Source of the DNA: Sceloporus undulatus
Taxonomy: Eukaryota > Chordata > Lepidosauria > Squamata > Phrynosomatidae
NCBI RefSeq assembly: GCF_019175285.1
Contig: NC_056530.1
Coordinates: 10,939,645-11,003,644 of the forward strand
DNA length: 64,000 nucleotides
Direction of reading: 5' to 3'
Part shown: positions 1 through 10,749 of the stretch, one piece after another
How positions within the stretch are numbered: the first letter of the stretch is position 1
Layout of the letters: every line of letters starts with the position of its first letter
Translations under genes and position numbers: made by a program
Notes under the pieces: generated by a model
Seen by the model: only the letters and a program-made list of their open reading frames with translations
Databases searched by the model: none
Told to the model about the DNA's origin: nothing

Positions 1-565
1 CTGTATTTATTTTAATTTTTTAGCACAATTGTGCAACCATGGCCATCCATTAAGTAAAAATAAAGGGGGGAAAGAAACTGATAAAAGAAGAAAAAGCAGC
101 CCACTTGGGAATAGTAAGGGGTGGAAGAGGGGGAGAGGAGCAGAATTATGTTCACTTGCACCACATGACTGCCTGCATATTGGCGCTGCTTCAGAAAGAA
201 CTTAATACATATGCATCAACAGTGGAAAAGCAGTGCAACTGGGAGCCATAGACTGGTTTTGCCCATCAATGAGAAGGAGAAGCAATGGGTGGACTACCGA
301 TCAGCTACTGGACAGACATAGTGTTGTGTGATAAGGTATGGCCACAGACACTGCTATCCTGCTCGGATTTTACTTTTCAAGCCTTGTGGGATAAAGCCCT
401 AAATCTGGGCTACCAGCTTCTATTACAGTTATATTTTATAATTAGGTTATTTTAATTTATTGGATATACACCTCACCTTCCTCCTAATGCATAGCATACA
501 AGGCAGCTAATAGTGTCAAAATCGATTTAGAAAAAGAACAGCGTCCACCAAGTTAAAAGCACAGC
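1..565. other. Unassigned non-coding sequence
   Basis: AT-rich sequence without a coding pattern, recognisable repeat or RNA gene. Confidence 0.5.
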
Positions 566-675
566 TTGGGAAAATTCCTTTTGGGGACTATAATTCCCAG
601 AAACCCCATTTGACAGAACAGACCGCATTGGCTGGAGCATTCTGGGTACTCTGATCCAAAGTAGTCACTTTCCCA
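566..675. repeat. Imperfect palindrome with CCCAGAA motif
   Basis: The left arm (GGGAAAATTCCTTTTGGGGA followed by CTATAATTCCCAGAA) pairs with the right arm (ATTCTGGGTACTCTG then ACTTTCCC). This is a short fold-back repeat, probably a decayed non-autonomous DNA element. It carries a match to the ACTACAA-TTCCCAGAAT type motif known as a ZNF143/THAP11 binding site. Confidence 0.55.
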
Positions 676-1686
676 ATCTCAAATTAAAAACTGTTTCATA
701 GCAATTCAGGTCCGTTGCCCAAGGCTAAGGGAGGACTTTATTACACGAAGCTAAAAACTGGAATTTTAATAGGATGAAAGCATCTTTGGCCAGAAGTTGT
801 CACAAAAGGTTGTGTCCGTCCTGCAGCTGCATGGCATTCCATTCATTACTGTAGTGCACTTTTTCATTGATGGGTAAAGCCCATCAATAGGCTCTCAATC
901 TCGCTGTTATTCCATGATTGTCTTTGTGTGATAGGTCATTTCCACAGCAGTTCCACTTTTTAGATAGTCACATTGTGTGAATGGGCATGATTCTCCTCTC
1001 TTCTCCCTCTCCCTCTCCTTCTCCCCATTGCAGCGATTGTGGAAGCCAACACCTTCCCAACTTCACCTGCTGTGTGCACATTGACAAAGCAGCTGGCCTT
1101 GACAGGTAGTTGGCAGCTGTGATAAGTCATTCTCACCCTTCCTCCTGGAAGCAGGTGTTTGGCAGTGCGGAAAAGAGATCAGATGACCATAGACCACCAA
1201 AATCCTACGTGGTGGAAAATGTGATAAGAAAGGATGCCAAACTAGTATGCTTCCATTCTTAAACCAGCATGAATGTGGTAGGGCAGCAGGCTGGTGTAAC
1301 CAAGTCCTATGGAGAACTGAGGGTGGATGGAATTAGACTATCCTTATTTTGGTAGGAAGTACCACATCCAGGGAGCGGCTACCATGAAGCTTATTTTGCA
1401 ATGATCATCCTTGCGATGGAAGAAAGACAGGAACCGGGCCAATGGTTTTCTGGGAAGATGAGGTCCACCCTCTGGGATTAAGCAAATGCTGTATAAGCTT
1501 TGCATTCGACAAGGAACAACAAAATAAGAGACAAGAGGGTGGATCCTGTGGGCACAGGGTGAAACATGCACATTAGAACCCCCACAGATATGTCACAACT
1601 GCTGGGCACTTTGAGAGGACTACTGTAATCTCCATGGATTACCAATCGACCTCTGGCATATAGTGGAATTTTGCACGTACAGTATT
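676..1686. other. Unassigned non-coding sequence with CT-rich tract
   Basis: No gene or repeat family recognised. A pyrimidine tract (CTCTTCTCCCTCTCCCTCTC) lies near 995-1026. Confidence 0.5.
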
Positions 1687-1901
1687 TGTTGTAGTTATGT
1701 ACCTTCAGGATGATTCTGATTAATCAGAAGGTGCTTTCTTGGCAAGATTTCTTGAGATAACGGTTGCCACTGCCTTCCTCCTATGCTGAGAAAATGTGAT
1801 TTGCTCAGAATCACCACCAAACAGGTTTCCATGGCTGAATGCGGATTTGAATTCTGGGTCCTCTTAGTCCAGCAATTGAATCAATATACCATGCTGGCTC
1901 A
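1687..1901 (-). mobile_element. tRNA-derived SINE (Bov-B-like 3' end), decayed
   Basis: Read on the minus strand, it runs from a tRNA-like head (GAGCCAGCATGGTATATTGA) through CTTGCCAAGAAAGCACC to a tail ending in CTACAACAA. The same head-body-tail order recurs about ten times in this window. Confidence 0.7.
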
Positions 1902-3090
1902 TTTTGCAAATATAGAAGTTAGCATTGCTGATGCAAATTTATACTCGGGTTGCTGGATTTTCCTGGGATAATCCCTGGTTATGCTAGTGCGAGATTTTTC
2001 TTGGACATTGTGCAAGGAGGTATCTGGCATCTCTTTCTGAAACACCTTTGTTTCATGTGAATAAGAGCATCAAGACACTTTTGAGCCCCCTGAGCTGGAC
2101 ATTTTCTGGCGGATCTTGCACCTGGAAAGGGTAGGTATGTTGGCATGGATTTACACTCCAACAGAAGTCCAGCTGGATCATGGCCTCTAACACCGCAAAC
2201 CTTTAACCAACTAAAAAAGTGTCCCTAATTCATGAATGGTCCACCAGAACCACAGCTTTAAAATATGACATTATAGCAGGTGAGACTTATTTGTCCACCC
2301 ATCTTGGAACTCTGTGCTCCAAGTGGCACTGGTTCACCAGGACCGAACTCAGAAAAGTTACTTTTTTGGGTAACAGCTCTCAGAATTTCTCAGCCATCAT
2401 GGTTACTGGCCAATTGCAATCTCTTCACAAAAATAAACTTCCCCCGCCCAGCTGGATACAACTGATACATCTTCTGCTTTTGCTTCTACAGTCTGTAGCA
2501 GATGGGTTGTATTTGGCTTGGTGGGACTTCTCCAGGTGAAAACATGCTTTAAAACCAGAAGCACACAGAATTCACTGCAGTAGTTGTGACTGTAACTATT
2601 GCAAATGTCAAGCTGTTGATGCAACACAAAACCCTTCACTGAATACCTCTTCTGCCATAGCAAACCTTTTTGACACAAATCATCCCAGATTATTCTGAAA
2701 AACCAGGTTTTTTTTAGTCTGTAAGGCATTCTCAACTTGTCCTGGAGCAAAGTTTGCATTTTCGCCCTGCTCTAGAGGAGAAGAAACACTGATTCAGGGA
2801 AAAGAATAAAATCAAACCCCAGCTCTTACCTGAGGACAAAGTGTTTCACTGAGAGTGGTTCGGTTTCATCTCGGCAGGACAGTCCCCAAATATCCTCTGA
2901 TTTTGACAATGGAGGAGCACTGTGTCTTGATGTTGGGTGTGCCGCTGGCTTTTGCCGCCGGCTGAATGTGAATGGCCCATTGTAATGCTCATAGTTTCAA
3001 ATCTAGAGAAATTAAATTGAACTGACACTTATTTATTTCTTGGTGGAAGGGGGATCGGCCCACAGCTATTCTTTAATGACGGACCTAAAT
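1902..3090. other. Unassigned non-coding sequence
   Basis: Open frames of up to about 118 codons occur but resemble no protein family known to me and overlap one another on both strands. Confidence 0.45.
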
Positions 3091-3218
3091 CAGGGGTAGG
3101 AATGCTATGGCGCTCTTGAGTGCTGCTGGACTGCAGCTCCCATCAGGCCTAGTCAGCATAGCCGATGGTGAGGTATGCTAGGTGCTATAGTACAACAGCA
3201 TCTGGAAGGCTGCACAAT
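3091..3218. repeat. Short palindromic repeat (CTGGACTGCAGCTCCCATCA type)
   Basis: Contains TGCTGGACTGCAGCTCCCAT, a short centre, then a decayed reverse copy ending ACAACAGCATCTGGAAGGC. Same family as copies at 3522, 6491, 11601, 22853, 26037, 26291 and 53803. Confidence 0.6.
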
Positions 3219-3521
3219 TTGCTTCTTTGTCCTAAATTGAATTGGTAAAGGAAACCTGTTGAATCAATGGGTTGCACATTAGTGTAGGTTGGTTATTGTT
3301 CAGTATTAGATCCATCAGATCGACTTTATTTAAGACTAGCAATTTAGTTTTGGCCAAAGTGTAGGTTTCCTGATGTTATTGTTGGCTTTGGAGAAAGAAA
3401 AGCGATGGTCCCAATTCAGAAGTCTACTTGAGGACATGAGGAAGGGATGAGATACAGGTGCTGTTTTTGCAGGTCAGGGATGGGCAAAGTGGACATTTAG
3501 CTGAATAGGATTAACCCAAGG

Positions 3522-3628
3522 AATGGACAAAGTTTTGCCCTCCAGATGTTGTTGGATTATCATTCCAAGCATTCTTCACCATTGCCTATGCTTTCTTAGG
3601 AGCAACATCTGGACAACTGCATGATTCC
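3522..3628. repeat. Short palindromic repeat (CCAGATGTTGTTGGA type)
   Basis: Left arm CCCTCCAGATGTTGTTGGAT, centre CATTCTTCACCATTGCCTATG, right arm GGAGCAACATCTGGA. Related to the family copy at 26037. Confidence 0.6.
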
Positions 3629-4261
3629 CATTTTGGTTCAGGTAGTGCTAAGCTAAATGGATCATTGTGCTGATTTGGGATATCAACCCTCCTTTCCTCA
3701 GTTATTATGGTACACCATTTTGCATACTTAGCAGAGAGGAGGCTTGACTGATTTAATTTAAAAACTGAAAGAAAGAACGCAGTCGTAGCATGATAAATAG
3801 GGGACCGTTTCTGCTCTAGGAAGTCTTTTTAGTAACTGGGAAAGAAGCCATTCAGGTCAGTAGGAGACAACTTACCAAGATGCCAAATGTGCTAGAGGGA
3901 AATGGGTCACCTCATTAATAGACATTGCTCCATCCATAACAATTAATTAGATTATGGAATACGTGGTGCACAGGAGTGGCCAATTTGCCATCCCTTGCAA
4001 GTTTCAGCCATGTATGGAATGTGAGCTCCCTTGTGACCCAGCAAGAAGATCAAGACTCAAATAAGAAATGATCAGGTGGCACTTAAACATGGATATTGTG
4101 CAAGAATTTAGCTGATGATCACGAACTCTCCTGCCCTGTTGCACACTGAGGATCCTTCCACAATTAAAATCAAAGGGAAAATCAAGGGCTATCGCTTGAT
4201 AGTAGAGCATATCTTTTGCAAACATAGGCTGGCATCCTGATAGAGATATATACATGGGTAA

Positions 4262-4468
4262 GAGTGCATCTGCACTGTAGAAATAATGCAATTTGGCACC
4301 ACTTCAGTGGTCATGGCTCCATCCTATAGGATCCTAGCACTTGTAGTTTGGTGAGGCACCATCACCAGCAGAGAAGCGAAAGACCTTATAAAACTGCAGA
4401 TCCCAGGATGAAGCTGCAGCACTTAAAGTGGTGTCAACTTGCATTATTTCTACAGTGTGGATGCACCC
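4262..4468. mobile_element. Palindromic MITE, GATGCACCC family
   Basis: About 207 bases folding on themselves. The left end, GTGCATCTGCACTGTAGAAA, is the inverse of the right end, TTTCTACAGTGTGGATGCAC. Inner arms carry AATGCAATTTGGCACCACTT, CTCCATCCTATAGGATCC and their inverses. No coding capacity; probably a non-autonomous DNA transposon. The window contains about fifteen full or half copies. Confidence 0.75.
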
Positions 4469-5145
4469 TCAGTTACATTCAGCGCATAGGCTGGATTATC
4501 TACCACGGCAATATTCTGTTGATTATAATTGGAAGCGGAATTGCATGTACAGCAATGTTGTTCATTGCGGCTGCACCTCACAGTTGCTTATTGGGCATTG
4601 CAGCTGTGTATTGTATATTGTATCTGTACATTCTGAAATGGCATTGCATCATTTACATGTATTGTGTAATGTAGCTATTCGGTATGGGGATTGTATACTG
4701 CTGGCATGGTGTCTCTCTGCATGTGGATATTTATGCAATGCCAAAGGAATATTAGATTGCAACTTGAAAGCCCTTGAATTGATACCACAACATTTCCAGG
4801 TATAGGCGTGAAAGATTCCTGTGAAACCCTGGAGAACCTTTGCTAAGTCAGTTGTAGACCAGAGCAAGAAATCCTTTGCTCTACAAGTGTTTTGGACCTC
4901 ATCTTCTTGAAGTCTCAGCCAGCAAGATCAATGAGAATGTGGAAGCTGTCGTCCAAACCATCTGTGGTTCAAATCCAAATGATGTTTTTGCTTTCCTAGG
5001 CAATTCCCCACACCAGCTGTAACATTTTATTCCCACCCTTCAGTGGATTTCTTTTTAATTCCAAGACATATCCAAATGAAAAAAAGTCCTCTCTCCCCCT
5101 TTAACTTCTTTTTAAAGAGTCATTCTTTCTTTCGCTGCCATCTCC

Positions 5146-5338
5146 TTTCCTTTGTGTGTCCTGTCTGAGACTAACTGAGTGAAAGATGTTGTTGCATAAG
5201 CTTTCGCAGACTTGGTCTGCTTCTTCAGATGTATGGAACGAACTAGTGCCAAGGCAGAAAGTAGACCAAATCTATGAAAACCTATGCTGCAACTTCTTTT
5301 GCTCAGTTAGTTTCAAAGGTGCTACAAGACCACTATGC
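5146..5338. mobile_element. Penelope-like repeat, inverted dyad
   Basis: The left half reads on the minus strand: CTGAAGA, a six-pair hairpin (GCAGAC-CAA-GTCTGC), then GAAAGCTTATGC and a tail with AGTTAGTCTCAGACAGGACA. The right half repeats the tail in the opposite sense (CTATGCTGCAAC, then AGTTAGTTTCAAAGGTGC). Resembles the ends of Penelope-like retroelements; no protein-coding part is present. Family assignment is from memory of the motif. Confidence 0.55.
5191..5233 (-). ncRNA. Hammerhead-ribozyme-like core in Penelope-like repeat
   Basis: Minus strand: stem I strand ATACAT, CTGAAGA (fits CUGANGA), one unpaired A, stem II GCAGAC/GTCTGC with loop CAA, GAAA, a two-pair stem III (AG/CT), U at the cleavage position, then ATGCA for stem I (about four of five pairs). 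The unpaired base before stem II departs from the classical core. Activity is not implied. Confidence 0.4.
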
Positions 5339-5766
5339 ATACCCAGTTCTTTTTGTAACCAGATTATCTCTTTTTTTAATTCCTTTTCCTGTGCTTCATC
5401 CATCTTGCAGTCTACCAGTGAATGTAGAACCAAGAAGCATTTGCTAACCCTGCTAATTTATTTCCCACTCTTCTGTTGAAATATGCCTTTTTGCAACACA
5501 GGAATGGCCGAATCAGTCCAAAGAACCAGTCCAACCCTGTCTCTCCCTCCATTGATGTTCTCTCCACACCTTGGATGAAAAAGTCTTCTTAAGACAGCAA
5601 ATGGCCTCCTGCTAGCTGGATGATTCTGGGAGTTGTAGCCCCAAAGTAATCTTTAATACCTCTGATATTGTGAGTCACGTCTAAGATTGCTTGGTGGTAG
5701 AAATGATACTCAGTAGCCCAAGAAAAACCCAAAACCGAGAAGCATGTCTCATAGTGCCTGAGATAT
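5339..5766. other. Unassigned non-coding sequence
   Basis: No element recognised apart from a single CTGGATGATTCTGGGAGTTG arm near 5616-5640, a half copy of the CCCAGAAT palindromes. Confidence 0.4.
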
Positions 5767-6230
5767 TTTATTGTGACAAATGCATTTTGGAATGCTAACA
5801 TTCTTTTCTCAGCGGCTTTTGAAACAAAATTGGAGGGGAAAAACCCCAAGTGAATACGTGCATATATTAAATGGTGATTTTAATAAACATATTGAGGTAT
5901 ATAAAAAAGTATCGAACCATTTTTTTAACAGTATAAGAAAATCTGCTCTTCTGAAAACCAAAGTGGATGATTCCTTCCTTTCTTCCTTGGTAATGTGCAA
6001 TGTGTTAGCAGTAGGCAATTACCATAGAGTTTGCTGAAAGTACTGACTATTTAATATGACTGTATCTGTTGTTTAGGTATATCCGCCAATGCATATCCAG
6101 CCAAAAGAGTTCAGTTAATTTTCACATATAAGAAGAAAGTATCCCTAGGCTCAGGGGAACTCCATGATTTGCAGAGGTACAGATGATCTGATACGTGAAA
6201 ATACTAAGACTGCTGGTCATGGGAAGAACA

Positions 6231-6409
6231 TTGTTGTGGGCCTTCATGTCATTTCCAACTTATGATGACCCTAAGATGAAACCTAGTATAGGGTTTTCTG
6301 GATCTGAGAGTAAGTGGAAAGATTTCCAATGCCAAGCATTGGAACCAAAGCCTGGTCTTCAGAGTTGTTGTCCAATGATCAAACCATTATACCACACTGG
6401 CTCTCTGAG
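6231..6409 (-). mobile_element. tRNA-derived SINE (Bov-B-like 3' end)
   Basis: Plus-strand reading begins TTGTTGTGGGCCTTCATGTC and ends at GGTATAATGG in reverse sense (CCATTATACCACACTGGCTC), giving a minus-strand SINE with its tRNA-like head at the right. It lies in the likely connexin 3' UTR. Confidence 0.75.
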
Positions 6410-6490
6410 AAGAGCATACTTCCCTTGAAAGAAACTCAATGAAGAATGAATGCAGTGGTAGGAATCATGAAGACCCTACAGGTGTATGGG

Positions 6491-6592
6491 ATACCATTCC
6501 CAGTAGCCCTAGCCAACATAGTTAATGGTGTGGAATGCTGGGAGCTGTGGTTCAACCACATCTGGAGGGCCACTTTATTCCCACCCCTACTT
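6491..6592. repeat. Short palindromic repeat (ATGCTGGGAGCTGTGGTTCA type)
   Basis: Left arm CATTCCCAGTAGCCCTAGCC, right arm GGAATGCTGGGAGCTGTGGT followed by CATCTGGAGGGCCAC. Same family as 3091. Confidence 0.6.
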
Positions 6593-6604
6593 TGGTTTGT
6601 TCCA

Positions 6605-6712
6605 ACTAGAGTAGATGCACTGAATTAATTGTTGAATGGTAAGTCAACACATAGGTAAATCCCATTGGTTTCCCTGAGACTCATTTGAGACTAATAGTAG
6701 GATTCAGGCTGG
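6605..6712. repeat. Dispersed repeat (AACTAGAGTAGA / AGTCAACACATAGG type)
   Basis: Contains CCAACTAGAGTAGATGCACT, GTTGAATGGTAAGTCAACAC and ACTAATAGTAGGATTCAGGC. Related copies lie at 11440, 18605, 24663, 26165, 38645, 40605, 41725 and 53191. Better copies are palindromic (CTAAATCCT...AGGATTTAG), suggesting a small DNA element. Confidence 0.55.
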
Positions 6713-7095
6713 AAGGTGTCTTTTAGCCATAGAATGAAATCATAAGGTTACTTTGGAGGGTAAGGAAAAAAATCTGGGTCAAAAGTGGAATGTAATGGTG
6801 TATCCTGGAAGAGGGCAAGCCTTACTGGTTGGTGCAGTCCACATTGCAACCTTCTGCTGTGGCCTGACTTCAAGTATTCTTACATAAAACATGGTCAATA
6901 GGCAGGAGAACAACCTGAGCTATGTTGACGTTGGCCAACAGAATTTGGGCCAGACAGTAGGCTCATATTCTTCTTCTTCTCTTAATTTCCTTTCCCTATG
7001 TCATATTTGTCTCCTGCTCCTACCCAGTAGAAGATATGGGAATAAAACTACATTGATCCTACCCCCAAGGTCTTCATCCTTTCCTACTAGTGTAG

Positions 7096-7947
7096 CTACC
7101 CTAACTTTTCATGTTTTGAGGGCTCCCCGCATTGTGAGGTATTTAAGAGGGGTGTAGTGAACGGTTTGTAATCTGGTCCCTGGAAGACCTGTGAGTCCAC
7201 TTCCACCCCACTTTGTTTATTCGGGGAAAGGCAGCTGGGGTCCCTTTTCAGAATAAGTACATCCCCGTTGTGTCCCTCGTGTCTTTCACTCCTGACCTCC
7301 AGGTTCTCCTTACACCTCTTCCCAACAAGATAAAAGGCTTCAACAAGACTTAGCAGGATACAAATGCAGGCCGTCACGATCATGAAAAGAGTAAACATAT
7401 TCTTCTCCGTTGGCCGAGAGATATAACAGTCTACCATGTTGGGACAAGGTGGGAGGGAACATTTCACCAGGGTGGGGAGCCTGTAGCTCGGGTACACTCG
7501 GTAGAAGATAAAGAGGAAGGTGATGTCTACAAAGGCTTTGAAGAAGAGGCTGAACAAGTAAGTCCACCACAAACCCCCACGCTTCTTCCCCGGGGGATAG
7601 CGGGGCCGAGAGTCCCGTCCAACTTTCTCCAGATACTTCTTCAGTTTGGCTTCCCGGTAGGCCACATGCATGACCACCAACAAGGACGGACAAGTGACGA
7701 GGATGAGTTGCAGGGCCCAAAGGCGGATGTGGGAGATGGGGAAGTAAAGATCATAGCACACGTTGGGGCAGCCCGGCTGCTCCGTGTTGCAGTCAAAGTC
7801 CTTGGAGTCATCTCCCCAAACTTTCTCAGCAGCCACTAAGTAGACAAGGAGACGGAAGATGAAGACCACCGAGAGCCAGATACGCCCAAAGGCAGTAGAG
7901 TATTTGTTCACTCCACCCAGGAGGTCTTCAAAGCCTGACCAGTTCAT
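7096..7947 (-). CDS. GJB5: Beta-type gap junction protein (connexin), GJB5/GJB4-like
   Basis: A complete 283-residue connexin in one exon. Six connexins form a hemichannel, and two docked hemichannels form a gap junction passing ions and small metabolites between cells. Seen in the sequence: a short cytoplasmic N-terminus beginning [10 protein letters not shown]; four membrane segments near residues 21-41, 75-95, 128-148 and 185-207; first-loop cysteines C53, C60, C64 (C-x6-C-x3-C); second-loop cysteines C163, C168, C174 (C-x4-C-x5-C); and conserved blocks [15 protein letters not shown] and [14 protein letters not shown]. Length fits beta connexins (about 260-285 residues). The start and SEKN/TEKN-type block before TM4 favour GJB5, while FYLVGKRC at the end of TM4 is more GJB4-like, so the paralogue is uncertain although the family is not. 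The C-terminal tail (208-283) is divergent and not recognised. Reading frame intact, all key residues present. No neighbouring connexin gene lies in the window. Confidence 0.95.
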   Translation of the reverse strand: MNWSGFEDLLGGVNKYSTAFGRIWLSVVFIFRLLVYLVAAEKVWGDDSKDFDCNTEQPGCPNVCYDLYFPISHIRLWALQLILVTCPSLLVVMHVAYREAKLKKYLEKVGRDSRPRYPPGKKRGGLWWTYLFSLFFKAFVDITFLFIFYRVYPSYRLPTLVKCSLPPCPNMVDCYISRPTEKNMFTLFMIVTACICILLSLVEAFYLVGKRCKENLEVRSERHEGHNGDVLILKRDPSCLSPNKQSGVEVDSQVFQGPDYKPFTTPLLNTSQCGEPSKHEKLG

Positions 7948-7975
7948 GGTTTCTAGTTTCTTCGGTTAAAAATGC
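7948..7975 (-). other. GJB5: 5' UTR part of connexin coding exon
   Basis: These 28 bases join the ATG to a splice acceptor. On the minus strand the intron ends in a pyrimidine-rich run followed by TTTTCAG, with the AG at 7976-7977. Connexin genes commonly have a non-coding exon 1 and a single coding exon 2, which this arrangement fits. The matching upstream exon was not identified. Confidence 0.7.
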
Positions 7976-8230
7976 CTGAAAAGAGACAGACCATGAAATT
8001 AGAAATGTCCCAAGTCAGCGTTCCCCATCTACCGGCTAGAAGATGGTGAAAGTTGTAGTCCAGATCATTGGGAGGATACCAAATTGTGGAAAATTAAAAG
8101 TTATTTGCACTATAGAGTTACAGCAATTTGATACACTCTGGCTGAGATCCTTCACTGTAGATGTGTAATGCTTTGAGCCCTGCTGAGGAACGTGAGAGAT
8201 AGTTGTGTGCACCACAAGCAGAGGAATTAT

Positions 8231-8396
8231 TGTGAAGTCAAAGGGTTTCATGGCTGGCATCCATAGATTTTTGTGGGTTTTTCGGGCATCAGAGAAAACT
8301 CTGATGATGCCAGCCACAGATACTGGCAAAACATCAGGAATAAACTCTTCTAGAACATGGCCACATAGCCCAAAAACCTCACAAAAATCTAGAGTA
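8231..8396. mobile_element. Penelope-like repeat, inverted dyad
   Basis: Left half: AGGGTTTCATGGCTGGCATC then TTTTTGTGGGTTTTTCGGGC. Right half, inverted: CTGATGATGCCAGCCACAGA, ACATCAGGAATAAACTCTTC, AACATGGCCACATAGCCC, AAAACCTCACAAAAATC. The halves meet near 8295. Same family as 48552 and 50843. Confidence 0.55.
8301..8337 (+). ncRNA. Decayed hammerhead-like core
   Basis: CTGATGA, one unpaired T, GCCAG/CTGGC stem, then AAAACATC where related copies have GAAACGTC. Both differences are G-to-A changes, consistent with CpG decay in the second case. Likely inactive. Confidence 0.3.
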
Positions 8397-9433
8397 ATTA
8401 TTATTTGCAAGCAGAAGGTGAGCAACAACCTGTCTCACCCCATCGCCCCATACACACAGGATATAGGGAAGAAATAAAGCGGGCTTGATCTTCTTTGTAA
8501 AAATGAATAAAGTAAGTATACTTACAAATACTAAAGATTTCATAACATTTCATGGTAAGAGGCTTTATAACATATGCTTTTCAAACTTGGTGGAAAGAAC
8601 AAGAACTAGAGATTTACAAAATGGCTGTGGTCAGAGCTGGAAAATGCTGAGAGAATTGCAACTTCCAGAATCCTCCCAGTAAGCATGGGAATTGAAGTCC
8701 CCTGGAGAGACTTTTCCAAGCCCTGAATATGAGCATCCGTAATCTTTTCCTATGGCGAGTGTTGTGTTTCTGGAGAGGAGCCTGTTCTTTGCAAACTTCT
8801 GGGGAAGCTCTTATGAGCTGCTCTTTGAACTTTCTTGCTGGTGAGTGAGCTGAAATACTGCAGCAAACAGCAAAGAAAATGAGACCTCTATAAAAGCTTA
8901 AGAGGAATGGGATCCAACAGGAGAAGGGCAGGAGCCTTTGAAATGTGCAACGGAGAAGTAGGGACAAGGGAAGAGTAGGGAGTCTAATTAGGGTTTAGGG
9001 GAGTATTACAGAGCTCTTTGATGCTCCCCTCTGTCCTTAAGGAGATCTCCAAGAAAGGCAAAGAGACTAAGAAACTCGAACAAAAATAGTGTTTGCTAAA
9101 ACACTCAAAGACTTGAGGAAGAGCGATGCAAAGGTGATTCATCTTTAATCCTTATAACCAGCCAAGGTTTACTAATTCATCACAGACCAAGCACTCAGGA
9201 AGAACATAACATAAGAATTTCCATGCTGCTTCAGATGGAATATTTGTCTAATCCAAAATGTTGTTTCCAGCCACAACCAACGCTTGGGAAGAGGGAATGT
9301 AAATCTTCACTTCTTTCATCCTCTTGCAGTAAATGAGACAACTTAAAAGCTTCTCTCTGTAACTTGAGAAGGCAGGGCTTTTGGGTCTGGAATTTTGCAA
9401 GACGTTTTCCTCTATTTCTATACAAATTTACAG
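8397..9433. other. Unassigned non-coding sequence
   Basis: Upstream of the connexin on its strand, so it may lie in intron 1. An AACTTCCAGAATCCTCCCAG arm near 8660-8680 belongs to the CCCAGAAT repeats. No exon or promoter could be supported. Confidence 0.4.
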
Positions 9434-9546
9434 TATTGGTAAATGCAGTCACTGCATTTAATAACTGCATATCTCAGATGAGATGAAAGAAAATCAACTC
9501 ATTTGAAATATGTAGTTAATAAGTGCAATAACTGCATTTACCAATA
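9434..9546. mobile_element. 113-base hairpin element with perfect 16-base inverted ends
   Basis: TATTGGTAAATGCAGT (9434-9449) is exactly inverted as ACTGCATTTACCAATA (9531-9546). The next 30 or so bases inward (ACTGCATTTAATAACTGCAT and GTAGTTAATAAGTGCAATA) also pair imperfectly, so nearly all of it folds into one hairpin. Probably a MITE; family not recognised. Confidence 0.65.
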
Positions 9547-9940
9547 GGTCCACAAGGCCCACAATGCAGCAGAGGTGATTTATCCCATTTGGAAGTAAAG
9601 CAAATAACGTGTAAAGCCTCTAAAAAAGACTAGCCACCCTTAAGAGTATTAAGTACAGAACAAAACATTATCCATCTGCATCACTGGCCAAATGGTGGAG
9701 CCCATGCTTTGCCTCCAGAAAGTCTGGGCTCAGCATCTTGTAATGTAATCTTCTAGTAACGGAAAGCTCTTTCATTGGAGTTTCACCATGCTCCAACTAT
9801 TCTGATGTTTCGCTGCATGTGAAAAATGTACTGATTTAAACAAGCTGCTTCCCTGCTTTGCTCAATCTGACATCTATTTCCTGAACCTCATAAATTATGT
9901 GAGTTCATTTGTGTATGGCATAATGGTGTGCTATATGTAA

Positions 9941-10281
9941 AGGTAAAGGTAAAGGTAATCCCTTGACGTGAATGACTAGTCGTACCTGACTGTAGGGGGA
10001 GAGCTCATCTCCGTTTCTAAGCCAAAGAGCCAGCATTGTTTGAAGACAAATCCAGTGGTCATGAGCCCAGCATGACTGCACCGAACACTGTTACCTTCCC
10101 ACAAAAGTGGTACTTATTTATCTACTTGCATTTGCATGCTTTCAAACTTCTAGGTTGGCAGAAGCTGGGACTAGTGACAGGAGCTCACCCCATCAAGCAG
10201 CACTTGGGCCTCGAACTGCCAACCGTCTGATCTTCTGATCATCAGAATTGGTGTCTTAACCACTAAGCCACTGCATCCCTA
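9941..10281 (-). mobile_element. Sauria-type SINE
   Basis: On the minus strand it starts with a tRNA-like head (GGATGCAGTGGCTTAGTGGT), continues through CCAACCTAGAAGTTTGAAAG and CTTAGAAACGGAGATGAGCT, and ends in ACCTTTACCTTTACCTTTAC. The terminal ACCTTT-like repeats and body match what I recall of Sauria SINEs, whose tail derives from a Bov-B/RTE LINE. Confidence 0.75.
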
Positions 10282-10335
10282 TATATATTTTATATATGCA
10301 TTTTATATATACATATATATATTATATGTATTTTA
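10282..10335. repeat. (AT)n-rich microsatellite
   Basis: Alternating AT broken by TTTT and GC interruptions, directly after the SINE head. Confidence 0.8.
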
Positions 10336-10569
10336 TGTTTTATGGATGTACGCTGCTTGGAAATGTTTGGATCTATAAATATTTCCAAACATTAATAAAT
10401 AATAGTGCTAAAGAGGGCTAGGAAAGATCATATCCGAAACCCTTTGAGCTATTGTCAGTGGAGAAGAAATACTAACCAAGATGGACCAATTCCCTGACAA
10501 GGTTTAAAGCCGCTTCTTTGGCCTCTATGTTGTGCTGTAACTCAGTAGGAGACTCCATTAGCTGAAGTT

Positions 10570-10735
10570 CACAAAGGTTGTTTTTTTTTTGCAGAGAATG
10601 GTATTTTTTTTGCATGGGAAATAGCACTTTCTATACAGAAAATACTTATAATATTATTTCCTGTGCAGAAAAAACTGTTTCCTGCACAGAAAAGGCTGCA
10701 CATGGGAACTTACTTAGCATGAAATTCACACCAGG
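10570..10735. repeat. Unclassified repeat rich in TTTCTGTGCAGAAAA units, left part
   Basis: Carries several short units such as TTTCTATACAGAAAATACTT, TTTCCTGTGCAGAAAAAACT and TTTCCTGCACAGAAAAGGCT. The unit recurs at 11125-11300, 36700-37090, 56566-56880 and 61500-61610, so this is an interspersed family unknown to me. It seems interrupted by the hairpin element at 10750-11122. Confidence 0.5.
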
Positions 10736-10749
10736 GTGATATACATAGG

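Larger units (their letters stand above)
5767..7095 (-). other. GJB5: Probable connexin 3' UTR with candidate poly(A) signals
   Basis: Sequence downstream of the connexin stop codon. Two minus-strand AATAAA hexamers are visible: one at 6574-6579 (3' UTR about 0.5 kb) and one at 5767-5772 (about 1.3 kb). The nearer signal lies inside a dispersed repeat and there is a SINE at 6231-6409, so the true end cannot be decided from sequence alone. Confidence 0.35.

Noticed and set aside
7340-7720. 126-codon frame overlapping the connexin
   Set aside because: A shifted-frame shadow of the connexin coding sequence.
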